Positions 1 to 5,882 of a stretch of 7,664 nucleotides of DNA are shown here, piece by piece (the first letter of the stretch is position 1; every line of letters starts with the position of its first letter). The notes beneath the pieces are model-generated. The model searched no databases, was not told the origin of the DNA, and saw only the letters and a list, made by a program, of their open reading frames with translations. Location of the stretch: positions 1-7,664 of the forward strand of contig JAURLR010000187.1 in NCBI GenBank assembly GCA_030831135.1, in the 5' to 3' direction. Origin of the DNA: Alphaproteobacteria bacterium (GTDB lineage Bacteria; Pseudomonadota; Alphaproteobacteria; UBA6615). The translations under genes were made by a program, and so were the position numbers.

Positions 1-53
1 CATGAAAGACGCGGCCAAGAAGGGGCGCATTACGACTATCGGCGCCTCAAAGC

Positions 54-1010
54 TTACGCATTGTCGTCGCGGGCATCCGTTTCGGGATCAGGAACCGAGC
101 CGGTGATCGGTACAACGTTTTCCGGGCTGGTGCCCCAGGTCACCTGTGGCGGAATGTCGGCCGCCGAAAGGCGAACTTCCTTGTCGTATTTAGCACCCGG
201 ATCGGTCGGAAGGGTCCGCCAATAGGCTTCGGCCTGTTCCCATGCGGCACCCTTCGGGGCCATCGGGCGCCCCTTGAGATAGGCGTAGGTGGTCTCGTCC
301 GGTGCCACGAGACCGGCGCGCGCGCCGCCCTCGATCGACATGTTGCAAATGGTCATGCGGCCTTCCATGGAAAGCGCACGCACCGCATCGCCGGCATACT
401 CGATCACCGAACCTGTGCCGCCAGCCGTACCGATGGCACCAATGATGGCCAGGATCATGTCCTTGCTTGTCACGCCGAGCGAGAGATCACCATCGACCGA
501 CACCAGCAGATTCTTTGCCGGGCGCTGCAACAGCGTCTGGGTGGCCAGAACATGCTCCACCTCGGACGTGCCGATGCCGAAGGCCAGCGCACCGAAGGCA
601 CCGTGGGTCGCAGTATGGCTGTCGCCGCAGACAATGGTTGTCCCCGGCAGGGTGAAGCCCTGCTCCGGACCGATGATATGCACGATGCCCTGGCGGATAT
701 CGTCCATGTCGAACAATTCGATCCCGAACTCCTCGCAATTCTTCGTCAGGGTCTCGACCTGAATGCGCGATTCCTCGTCGGCAATCCCGCCACTGCGATC
801 CGTGGTCGGCACATTATGATCGGCCACAGCCAGCGTGGCATCGGGGCGGCGGACCTTTCGATCCTTCAGGCGCAGACCCTCGAAGGCCTGCGGGCTCGTC
901 ACCTCATGCACGAGATGCCGGTCAATATAGATGAGGCAGGTGCCATCATCCTGAACATCCACCAGATGCGAATCCCAGATCTTGTCGAACAGTGTTTTCG
1001 GCTGCGCCAT
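54..1010 (-). CDS. leuC: 3-isopropylmalate dehydratase large subunit, C-terminally truncated
   Basis: LeuC with LeuD isomerises 2-isopropylmalate to 3-isopropylmalate in cytosolic leucine synthesis, using a [4Fe-4S] cluster. The first 310 residues match the family closely: [16 protein letters not shown] near 28-43, GPEQG near 114, [18 protein letters not shown] at 128-145, [11 protein letters not shown] at 214-224 and [10 protein letters not shown] at 288-297. The start at 1010 is preferred over an in-frame ATG seven codons upstream because AGGAAG lies 8 nt before it. The protein is 318 aa where the family has about 465-480. It ends at TAA (54-56) in the linker after the VPDPE segment, and that frame has two more stops (TAG, TAA) before the window edge. 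The missing third carries all three cluster-binding cysteines (C347, C407, C410 in E. coli), so this product should not be active. It may be a real pseudogene, a rearrangement or an assembly join. The identity is sure; the gene's integrity is not. Confidence 0.9.
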   Translation of the reverse strand: MAQPKTLFDKIWDSHLVDVQDDGTCLIYIDRHLVHEVTSPQAFEGLRLKDRKVRRPDATLAVADHNVPTTDRSGGIADEESRIQVETLTKNCEEFGIELFDMDDIRQGIVHIIGPEQGFTLPGTTIVCGDSHTATHGAFGALAFGIGTSEVEHVLATQTLLQRPAKNLLVSVDGDLSLGVTSKDMILAIIGAIGTAGGTGSVIEYAGDAVRALSMEGRMTICNMSIEGGARAGLVAPDETTYAYLKGRPMAPKGAAWEQAEAYWRTLPTDPGAKYDKEVRLSAADIPPQVTWGTSPENVVPITGSVPDPETDARDDNA

Positions 1011-1040
1011 TGTCTTTTCTTCCTGCTGCACGTCATCGCA

Positions 1041-1076
1041 AAAGCAAAACGCCCCGCGAACAATTGCTCCGGGGCG
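1041..1076 (-). terminator. Intrinsic terminator of the ffh-rplS cluster
   Basis: On the minus strand a GC-rich stem CGCCCCG/CGGGGCG (1076-1070 with 1056-1050) is followed at once by TTTTGCTTTT. The inner part GAGC-AATT-GTTC can extend the stem with one G-T pair and one bulged G. It lies between the rplS stop and the leuC start, in the right orientation to end the ribosomal-protein transcript. It also implies that leuC is transcribed separately or by read-through. I see no convincing promoter for leuC in the remaining bases. Confidence 0.85.
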
Positions 1077-1114
1077 CTGCCTCTAAAACTGGCCCACCTG
1101 TCGGAGCCGGATAT

Positions 1115-1585
1115 CTACTCGGTCTTGGTTTCGGCCTCGACGGGGGTTGCGACATCTGCGGGACGTTCCGCATTGCCCGTCTCCGGCACCACGGCTCCCT
1201 TGGGCTTGCGCGGCACCATGCCTCGACCGGTTGTCCGTTCGGAGATACGCGCGCGCTTTCCGGTCAAGCCACGCAGATAGTAGAGCTTCGCACGACGGAC
1301 CCGCCCACGGCGCACGAGTTCGATCGAATCGACACGCGGACCGTAAAGCGGGAAGACACGCTCCACACCTTCACCGAAGGAAATCTTGCGGACCGTGAAG
1401 GACGAGTTGATGCCGTCATTCTTCACCGCGATGCACACGCCCTCATAGGCCTGGACACGCTCGCGCTCACCTTCGACAACACGCACATTGACGCGCACCG
1501 TGTCACCCGGACCAAAATCGGGGGTTTCGCGGTTGGCCTGCAGCTTTGCCAGCTGGGCGGCCTCAAACTTCTGAAGCGTGTTCAT
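1115..1585 (-). CDS. rplS: 50S ribosomal protein L19
   Basis: L19 sits at the 30S-50S interface of the ribosome. The 156-aa product carries the family core: [27 protein letters not shown] at 24-50 (pieces FGPGDTV and [13 protein letters not shown]), [22 protein letters not shown] at 60-81, and the basic end [21 protein letters not shown] at 87-107. E. coli L19 is 115 aa; here about 40 extra C-terminal residues follow the core, first basic ([14 protein letters not shown]) and then acidic (ending EAETKTE). The start at 1585 is chosen because the core begins at [13 protein letters not shown] lies 8 nt upstream, and the ATG shares one base with the trmD stop (TGATG), which suggests translational coupling. 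The frame is open for another 31 codons upstream, but that part is trmD antiphase sequence. It is the last gene of the cluster before the terminator. Confidence 0.96.
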   Translation of the reverse strand: MNTLQKFEAAQLAKLQANRETPDFGPGDTVRVNVRVVEGERERVQAYEGVCIAVKNDGINSSFTVRKISFGEGVERVFPLYGPRVDSIELVRRGRVRRAKLYYLRGLTGKRARISERTTGRGMVPRKPKGAVVPETGNAERPADVATPVEAETKTE

Positions 1586-2340
1586 CACTCTTGTCCTTCT
1601 TCGTCCTGCTTCGCGTAACGCTGCCAGAGATCCGGCCGGCGCTCGCGCGTAATCTGTTTCGCCTGTTCGTTCCGCCACTGTGCGACCCGGCCATGATGGC
1701 CTGAGGTCAGGACGTCGGGCACCAGACGTTCATTGCCCTGCCGATCAGTCCAACTGGCCGGCCTTGTGTACTGCGGGTATTCAAGCAACCCGTTTTCAAA
1801 ACTCTCTTCCGACAGCGACTCTGCCGCACCAAGCACGCCCGGCAACAAACGGACCGTGGCATCGAGCAAAACAAGTGCAGCGGGTTCACCACCCGAGAGC
1901 ACGTAATCTCCGACACTCACATCCTCGGCCTGCCATGCGTCCAGCACACGCTGATCGACACCTTCAAACCGGCCACAGAGCAGTATCACGCCAGGGCCTT
2001 CCGCCAGGTCGCGGACTCGCGCCTGATCCAACGGACAACCGCGGGGCGTGAGATAGATGATCGGCCGCTGATCGTCAACCAGATTGACAGTATCGGAAAG
2101 TGCGGAATCCACGATATCCGGGCGCATCACCATCCCCGGCCCACCCCCGAAGGGCTCCGCATCCACCGTCGCATGCCGATCCGTCGCGTAAGCACGGATA
2201 TCCCGGGCGTCGAGAGACCAGATTTCCTGCTCCAGAGCGCGGCCGTGGAGCGACATGCCGAGCGGCCCGGGAAACATGTCGGGATAGAGTGTGAGCACGC
2301 TTGCTGCCCAGGTGTTCGCGCTGTTGTTGACATTATCCAT
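1585..2340 (-). CDS. trmD: tRNA (guanine-N1)-methyltransferase TrmD
   Basis: TrmD methylates G37 at N1 in tRNAs with G at position 36, using S-adenosylmethionine, and so prevents +1 frameshifting. The 251-aa product (E. coli: 255) has the SPOUT/trefoil-knot signature: [12 protein letters not shown] at 63-74, [11 protein letters not shown] at 96-106, [11 protein letters not shown] at 121-131, [11 protein letters not shown] at 142-152, [11 protein letters not shown] at 184-194 and [14 protein letters not shown] at 210-223. Arg164 aligns with the essential R154 of E. coli; Glu179 occupies the position of the general base D169. The start at 2340 overlaps the 3' end of rimM by 8 nt and has only a weak GCGGG upstream, so translation probably depends on rimM ribosomes. 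A second ATG in TAATG at 2331-2333 is in another frame and is not the start. Confidence 0.96.
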   Translation of the reverse strand: MDNVNNSANTWAASVLTLYPDMFPGPLGMSLHGRALEQEIWSLDARDIRAYATDRHATVDAEPFGGGPGMVMRPDIVDSALSDTVNLVDDQRPIIYLTPRGCPLDQARVRDLAEGPGVILLCGRFEGVDQRVLDAWQAEDVSVGDYVLSGGEPAALVLLDATVRLLPGVLGAAESLSEESFENGLLEYPQYTRPASWTDRQGNERLVPDVLTSGHHGRVAQWRNEQAKQITRERRPDLWQRYAKQDEEGQE

Positions 2341-2872
2341 CGCGGCCCGCTCGCAATATCTGCGCCGTATCCACAACGACGCGACCCGCCTTGACGTCAA
2401 CTTCGGGAACAGCGGCCAGCGTGAAGGGGATGGTCGAAACCCCGCCACGCGTGTCGTTGATCTCCAGCATGTCACCGGCACCGAAATTCTCGACCGCGCG
2501 CACGGTTCCCACCGTCCCGCCGTCCTGCCCGACAACGGCCAGGCCCAGCAGATCGGCGTGATAGAACTCGTCGTCTTCGGCTGCGGGCAGCATATCGCGC
2601 GACACAAAGAACTTGAGGCCCTTCAGAGCCTCGGCGCCTGTGCGGTCATCCACACCGTCAATATGGACAAGAACCTGTCCCTTGCCGGTCCGGTTGCGCA
2701 CCTCAAGCTCGAAACTGCGCGTTCCATCCTCGGATGTCACCGGCCCGTATGCGGCGACATCCTCGGCGGTGTCCGTATAGGGACGTATGCGCACAAGGCC
2801 ACGTAGCCCGTGCGCGCCCGTGACGACACCGACGCAGACACGTTTGTTCGAATCCTGGTCGGTGTCGCTCAT
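2333..2872 (-). CDS. rimM: Ribosome maturation factor RimM
   Basis: RimM helps assemble the 30S head and binds S19. The product is 179 aa (E. coli: 182). The N-terminal RimM domain shows [20 protein letters not shown] at 14-33, and the C-terminal PRC-barrel shows [24 protein letters not shown] and [11 protein letters not shown]. It lies between rpsP and trmD, the usual order. The ATG at 2872 is preceded by AGGAG at 11 nt, a rather long spacing. That AGGAG lies in the 3' arm of a small hairpin whose 5' arm holds the rpsP stop codon, so translation is probably coupled to rpsP and weaker than it. The 3' end overlaps trmD by 8 nt. Confidence 0.95.
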   Translation of the reverse strand: MSDTDQDSNKRVCVGVVTGAHGLRGLVRIRPYTDTAEDVAAYGPVTSEDGTRSFELEVRNRTGKGQVLVHIDGVDDRTGAEALKGLKFFVSRDMLPAAEDDEFYHADLLGLAVVGQDGGTVGTVRAVENFGAGDMLEINDTRGGVSTIPFTLAAVPEVDVKAGRVVVDTAQILRAGRDG

Positions 2873-2884
2873 GGCTTACAAAAC

Positions 2885-2898
2885 TCCTGAAATCAGGA
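2885..2898 (-). promoter_or_regulatory. Hairpin hiding the rimM Shine-Dalgarno sequence
   Basis: On the minus strand TCCTG-ATTT-CAGGA forms a five-pair stem. The 5' arm lies in the last sense codon (TCC) and stop codon (TGA) of rpsP, and the 3' arm contains most of the rimM Shine-Dalgarno sequence AGGAG (2888-2884). A ribosome terminating on rpsP would cover the 5' arm and free the site. The pairing is seen in the sequence; the regulatory role is inferred. Confidence 0.5.
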
Positions 2899-3438
2899 CT
2901 TTTCTTCTTCTGCAGCGGCCTCAGCCGGGGCTTCCTCGGCTGCAGCTTCTTCGGCAGGTGCTTCTTCGGCAGCAGCCTCTTCAGCGGGTGCGTCCTCAGC
3001 GGCAACTGCTTCGGCAGGTGCTTCTTCGGCGGGAGCCTCTTCAACCGGAGCTTCCTCTGCCGGTGCGGCAGCCGCTTCAGCCGCGGCGGCGGCGGCAGCT
3101 TCGGCAGCTTCAGCTGCTGCTGCAGCGCGTTCCTGCGCCTTTGCCTTGGGCATGTGCTTCTTGGTCTGATCGCGCACCACGGGGGCATCCATCAGGCCAG
3201 CATTGGCAAAGAACTTGGCCACACGATCAGACGGACGGGCTCCAACGCCAATCCAGTGCTTGGCCCGCTCTTCGTCGAATGTCACGCGGTTGGGATCGTC
3301 CTTGGGAAGCATCGGGTTGTACGCCCCGATCCGCTCAATGAAGCGACCGTCACGCGCACGCGCCTGATCGGCGACAACGATGCGATAATACGGCCGCTTT
3401 TTCGCGCCACCGCGCGCCAGTCGAATACGTAAAGCCAT
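2893..3438 (-). CDS. rpsP: 30S ribosomal protein S16 with long Ala/Glu repeat tail
   Basis: S16 is a small-subunit protein important for 30S assembly. Residues 1-80 are a normal S16: [20 protein letters not shown] at the start, then [13 protein letters not shown] at 30-42 and [13 protein letters not shown] at 61-73. The family core is about 80-90 aa; this product is 181 aa. A basic linker ([13 protein letters not shown], 92-104) leads to an alanine run and, from about residue 126, a repeat built on PAEEA and [10 protein letters not shown] units up to 175, ending EEEKS. More than four-fifths of residues 103-181 are Ala or Glu, giving an acidic tail on a basic RNA-binding protein. The start is set by AAGGA 9 nt upstream and the canonical N-terminus. 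Extensions on S16 are known in alphaproteobacteria; the length and regularity here stand out. Confidence 0.96.
   Translation of the reverse strand: MALRIRLARGGAKKRPYYRIVVADQARARDGRFIERIGAYNPMLPKDDPNRVTFDEERAKHWIGVGARPSDRVAKFFANAGLMDAPVVRDQTKKHMPKAKAQERAAAAAEAAEAAAAAAAEAAAAPAEEAPVEEAPAEEAPAEAVAAEDAPAEEAAAEEAPAEEAAAEEAPAEAAAEEEKS
2914..3063 (-). repeat. In-gene repeat coding for PAEEA units in S16 tail
   Basis: Imperfect 15- and 30-bp tandem units encode [15 protein letters not shown], then three decapeptide-like units ([30 protein letters not shown]) and a partial one. On the plus strand the repeated words are gcttcttcggcaggt and close variants. Repeats of this kind can expand or contract by slippage or recombination, so tail length may differ between strains. 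Confidence 0.8.
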
Positions 3439-3529
3439 GATTTGAATTCCTTTTGTTTCGTGAGTTCTGTTGTGTTGGAAGAAGACGCCCCAAACCGCAG
3501 TACGGCGGCGCGCCCCAATGAGGTATCGG

Positions 3530-3910
3530 TCAGTTCAGCGGCAAGTAGACCGCTTCGATCTTGTGCCCGTCAGGGTCGAGCACGAAGGTGCCGTAATAGG
3601 TGTCGCGATATTGCGGGCGAAGTCCCGGTGCGCCGTCACCGACAGCACCCGAGACGATTGCTGTCTCATAGAACGCATCGACCTGCATCGGAGACTGCGC
3701 CGCGAAGGCAACGTGACGCCCGTCATCGGGCACAACGGTCAGGTCTTCGCGCTGATTGATCCAGAAGGCAGGACCGCCACCGGCAGGACGCCAGGACATC
3801 GTGCCCGGCTTTTCCATGAACCGTTCGTGACCAAGCGCACCGAGCACCGCGTCATAGAATGCGGCCGCGCGTGCGAGGTCTGATACGCCAATTGATACGT
3901 GGTGGAACAT
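3530..3910 (-). CDS. VOC-family (glyoxalase/dioxygenase fold) protein
   Basis: This 126-aa protein has the vicinal-oxygen-chelate fold with two beta-alpha-beta-beta-beta halves: [26 protein letters not shown] at the N-terminus (pieces [10 protein letters not shown] and [10 protein letters not shown]) and [18 protein letters not shown] from residue 64 for the second half, closing with [14 protein letters not shown] at 109-122. Likely metal ligands are His4, His66 and Glu119. The substrate cannot be told; relatives include glyoxalase I-like enzymes, extradiol dioxygenases and fosfomycin/bleomycin resistance proteins. The ATG at 3910 has an excellent AGGAG, and that site overlaps the ffh stop codon (TAG-GAG), with 10 nt or fewer between the genes, so it is translated from the ffh message. 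A metabolic or detoxification protein inside an SRP/ribosomal-protein cluster is unexpected. Confidence 0.9.
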   Translation of the reverse strand: MFHHVSIGVSDLARAAAFYDAVLGALGHERFMEKPGTMSWRPAGGGPAFWINQREDLTVVPDDGRHVAFAAQSPMQVDAFYETAIVSGAVGDGAPGLRPQYRDTYYGTFVLDPDGHKIEAVYLPLN

Positions 3911-3919
3911 CGTTGTCTC

Positions 3920-5308
3920 CTAGCGCCCCATACCCGGTGGCAGCATGCCCGGGGGCAAACTGCCCCCCATACCCGGCATTCCGCCGCCGCCCATGGGCAT
4001 CTTGCCGCCCATCTTTTTCATCTTCTTCATCATCGTCTGCATCTGCTGGTACTGCTTCAGCAGCTTGTTGATTTCCTGCACGCTGGTCCCCGACCCTGCG
4101 GCGATGCGCTTTTTGCGGGACGCTTTCACCATGGCGGGCTTGAGCCGTTCCTTGGCGGTCATGGACAGGATGATCGCCTCCTGACGCTTGAGCAGGCTGT
4201 CATCGAGGTTCTGCTCGGCCATCTGCTTCTTGATCTTGCCGACGCCGGGCAGCATGGACATCACGCCGCCAAGGCCACCCATCTTCTTGAGCTGGCGCAG
4301 CTGATCGAGCAGATCGTTCATGTCAAACTCGCCCTTGGCGAGCTTGCGGGCCATCTTTTCGGCCTCCGCATCTTCAACAAGCTCGTGTGCGCGCTCCACC
4401 AGCGAGACCACATCGCCCATGTCGAGAATGCGTCCGGCAATGCGCTCGGGATGGAACAGCTCAAGCGCATCCATCTTTTCGCCAGTGCCCACCAGCTTGA
4501 TCGGCTGCCCGGTCACCGCCCGCATCGACAGGGCCGCACCACCACGTGCATCGCCATCCATCCGGGTCAGGACAATGCCGGTAATCCCGACCTTTTCGTG
4601 GAACGCCTGTGCCGTGTTGACCGCATCCTGACCGGTCATGGCATCGGCCACCAGAAGGGTTTCATGAGGCTTTGCGGCATCGCGGATCGCGCCGGCTTCC
4701 GCCATCAACGCATCGTCGATCGACAGGCGGCCAGCCGTATCGAGAAGCACCACGTCATAGCCTTCACGCCGGGCCTGATCCATGGCGCGCTTGGCAATCA
4801 TCACCGGCATCTCGCCGGTGCGAATATCGAGGGTCGGCACCAGAACCTGATCACCGAGCACACGCAGCTGTTCCTGAGCTGCCGGACGACGCACGTCGAG
4901 CGAGGCCATCAGGACCTTCTTGCGCTGCTTGTCGGCGAGGTGGTGACCGATCTTGGCCGTCGTGGTCGTCTTGCCCGAACCCTGCAGGCCCACCACGAGG
5001 ATCGCGACAGGGGCCGGTGCGTTGAGATCAATCTCAACGGCTTCCGTTCCCAGCATCTCGATCAGGGCGTCATGGACGATCTTGATAACCATCTGGCCCG
5101 GCGATACCGAGCGCACAACTTCCTGACCAACCGCCTTTTCCTGAACAGCGGCAATGAAGTCCCGCACGACCGGCAGGGCGACATCGGCTTCGAGCAACGC
5201 CACACGCACTTCGCGCAGTGCGACTGCCACATCCTCTTCGGACAGGGCACCACGCCGCTTGAGGCGGTCGAAGACATCACCCAGACGTTCACTCAGGGAC
5301 TCGAACAC
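3920..5308 (-). CDS. ffh: Signal recognition particle protein Ffh
   Basis: Ffh is the SRP54-type GTPase that, with 4.5S RNA, binds signal sequences on ribosomes and delivers them to FtsY at the membrane. Numbered from the GTG start, the 462-aa protein has the N domain (1-90), the G domain with P-loop GLQGSGKT (107-114), DVRRPAA (138-144), DTAGR (190-194) and TRMDGDARGG (248-257), then the GTGEKMDALELFHPER segment and the M domain. The M domain includes a finger loop rich in Met and Gly (about 343-359), the RNA-binding SRKKRIAAGSG near 397-407 with INKLLKQYQQM after it, and a Met/Gly/Pro-rich tail. The GTG at 5308 is chosen because it begins the canonical (M)FESLSERLG and has GGAAGGA 9 nt upstream; a TTG nine codons earlier has neither. 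It heads the cluster. Confidence 0.96.
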   Translation of the reverse strand: MFESLSERLGDVFDRLKRRGALSEEDVAVALREVRVALLEADVALPVVRDFIAAVQEKAVGQEVVRSVSPGQMVIKIVHDALIEMLGTEAVEIDLNAPAPVAILVVGLQGSGKTTTTAKIGHHLADKQRKKVLMASLDVRRPAAQEQLRVLGDQVLVPTLDIRTGEMPVMIAKRAMDQARREGYDVVLLDTAGRLSIDDALMAEAGAIRDAAKPHETLLVADAMTGQDAVNTAQAFHEKVGITGIVLTRMDGDARGGAALSMRAVTGQPIKLVGTGEKMDALELFHPERIAGRILDMGDVVSLVERAHELVEDAEAEKMARKLAKGEFDMNDLLDQLRQLKKMGGLGGVMSMLPGVGKIKKQMAEQNLDDSLLKRQEAIILSMTAKERLKPAMVKASRKKRIAAGSGTSVQEINKLLKQYQQMQTMMKKMKKMGGKMPMGGGGMPGMGGSLPPGMLPPGMGR

Positions 5309-5317
5309 AACTTCCAA

Positions 5318-5328
5318 TCCTTCCGGAC
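5318..5328 (-). promoter_or_regulatory. ffh ribosome binding site resembling the SRP RNA tip
   Basis: The minus strand reads GTCCGGAAGGA, 9 nt before the GTG start of ffh. It serves as the Shine-Dalgarno sequence and can fold as TCC-GGAA-GGA, a GGAA tetraloop hairpin. The same 11 nt occur at the conserved apical tip of bacterial 4.5S/SRP RNA, the RNA that Ffh binds. The internal-loop bases of the SRP RNA (AGCAG side) are absent. The ribosome-binding role is well supported; any mimicry is speculative. Confidence 0.6.
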
Positions 5329-5358
5329 ACACCAAAGGGATATGCCCAACGACAAACG

Positions 5359-5431
5359 CGCCAGTGCGCGAAACTCGCGGACTGGCGGAGCCCCGACCTC
5401 ACGGTCCGGGCCGCATCGGCCATCGATGCGG
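5359..5431 (-). other. Three-hairpin structured leader of ffh mRNA
   Basis: Just downstream of the predicted ffh start point, three stem-loops follow each other on the minus strand almost without gaps. H1 (5431-5411) is CCGCATCG-ATGGC-CGATGCGG, eight perfect pairs. H2 (5410-5391) is CCC-G-GACC-GTGA-GGTC-G-GGG, seven pairs around one G-G mismatch, with a GNRA-type GUGA loop. H3 (5387-5359) is CGCCAGT-C-CGCGA-GTT-TCGCG-C-ACTGGCG, twelve pairs around one C-C mismatch. The GCGG at the end of H1 could instead pair with CCGC after H2, so two folds may compete. H3 is followed by CGTTTGTCGTT, not a good U-tract, so it is not a convincing terminator. It could be a cis-regulatory leader, a stabilising 5' structure or a small RNA. 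I do not recognise it as a named family. Confidence 0.55.
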
Positions 5432-5440
5432 AATGGCGCG

Positions 5441-5469
5441 AACCTATGCGAAGGGGAAAATACGGTCAA
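5441..5469 (-). promoter_or_regulatory. Candidate sigma70 promoter of ffh
   Basis: The minus strand shows TTGACC (5469-5464), a 17-nt spacer and TAGGTT (5446-5441). The -35 box matches TTGACA at five of six bases; the -10 box keeps the key T-A and final T. Transcription would begin near 5434, giving a leader of about 125 nt that opens with the three-hairpin structure. Confidence 0.5.
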
Positions 5470-5493
5470 GCACTACGCGTTTGGTACAATTCA

Positions 5494-5514
5494 GGTTGGC
5501 CACCCGGTTGGCCA
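5494..5514. repeat. Direct repeat GGTTGGCCA x2 upstream of the ffh promoter
   Basis: GGTTGGCCA occurs at 5494-5502 and 5506-5514, 12 bp apart, and each copy contains the palindrome TGGCCA. The pair lies about 25 bp upstream of the predicted ffh -35 box, where an activator could bind. The two TGGCCA copies could also form a six-pair hairpin. The function is not known. Confidence 0.45.
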
Positions 5515-5727
5515 GTCCGAAGTCGACGCAAATCCGAGAAAAGGATTCAATTTTCAGAATGACCGTCCCGAAAACAGATAGGATCATTTTTGTGACATGT
5601 CTGCGTCAACGCGCGACAACCGGTGAATTTGTGGCTTGTTCCGCATACAATATGCCGTCTCATCGGGTTCTTCTGTGCCTTGAACGACATGTCCCCGGTT
5701 CGGGAGACCCTGGCGAGAGCCCGCGCA
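5515..5727. other. Non-coding divergent spacer
   Basis: Together with the sites listed separately, this forms the 574-base gene-free spacer between ffh and the HTH regulator. It is less GC-rich than the genes. I see two copies of the palindrome GACATGTC (5594-5601 and 5686-5693), a small palindrome GCATA-CAA-TATGC (5643-5655), and a hairpin GTCCCCG-GTT-CGGGaGAC (5691-5708, one bulged A). A stop-free plus frame of 106 codons (5559-5876) has neither family resemblance nor the third-position GC bias of its neighbours, so I do not call it a gene. Confidence 0.5.
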
Positions 5728-5777
5728 GACCGCTTTGTACGGTCCGTCGCTGTAAAAATAATGTTGACCTGACAACA
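5728..5777. promoter_or_regulatory. Two operator-like palindromes over the regulator promoter
   Basis: GACCG-N7-CGGTC (5728-5744) covers the predicted -35 box and TGTTG-N6-CAACA (5762-5777; 12 of 16 positions symmetric) covers the predicted start point. Sites placed this way could serve repression, for example autoregulation by the HTH protein encoded downstream. The two palindromes are not alike, so a single protein need not bind both. Confidence 0.35.
5735..5762 (+). promoter_or_regulatory. Candidate promoter of the HTH regulator
   Basis: TTGTAC (5735-5740), a 16-nt spacer and AATAAT (5757-5762, five of six to TATAAT) suggest a sigma70-type promoter starting near 5769, about 114 nt before the gene. 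The -35 box is weak. Confidence 0.35.
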
Positions 5778-5882
5778 ACTTTCAGGGCACCAACTCGGGG
5801 CTGCCACCATAAACGTGGCTCGTCCCAAACGATCTTGATTGCACGAGAGCAAAATAACAGGGCAAATCAGGGGTAATAAAAC

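Noticed and set aside
1..225. Plus-strand frame entering from the left edge
   Set aside because: Beyond base 56 it is antisense to leuC, and the roughly 18 codons before that are too few to identify.
3439..3529. A separate promoter for rpsP in the 91-bp gap after the VOC gene
   Set aside because: I could not find a -35/-10 pair with acceptable spacing. A weak or alternative-sigma promoter is still possible.
5359..5387. Hairpin H3 as a transcription terminator or attenuator
   Set aside because: Neither side has a good run of T: CGTTTGTCGTT on the minus strand, and no T-run on the plus strand.
5309..5431. An SRP (4.5S) RNA gene next to ffh
   Set aside because: Only the 11-nt tip is matched. 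The symmetric and asymmetric internal loops and the closing stem of SRP RNA are missing, and the match is the ffh ribosome binding site.
3899..5581. 560-codon open frame on the plus strand
   Set aside because: It is antisense to ffh, whose protein is unmistakable; the frame is open because of the codon bias of ffh.
5584..5778. 64-codon minus-strand frame in the spacer
   Set aside because: It has a TTG start without a ribosome binding site, no recognisable protein features, and overlaps the candidate promoter of the regulator.
5559..5876. 106-codon plus-strand frame ending just before the HTH gene
   Set aside because: Its third codon positions lack the GC bias of the real genes, AAGGA is 13 nt from the ATG, and the Arg/Cys-rich product resembles nothing known. 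The frame continues an antisense frame of ffh.
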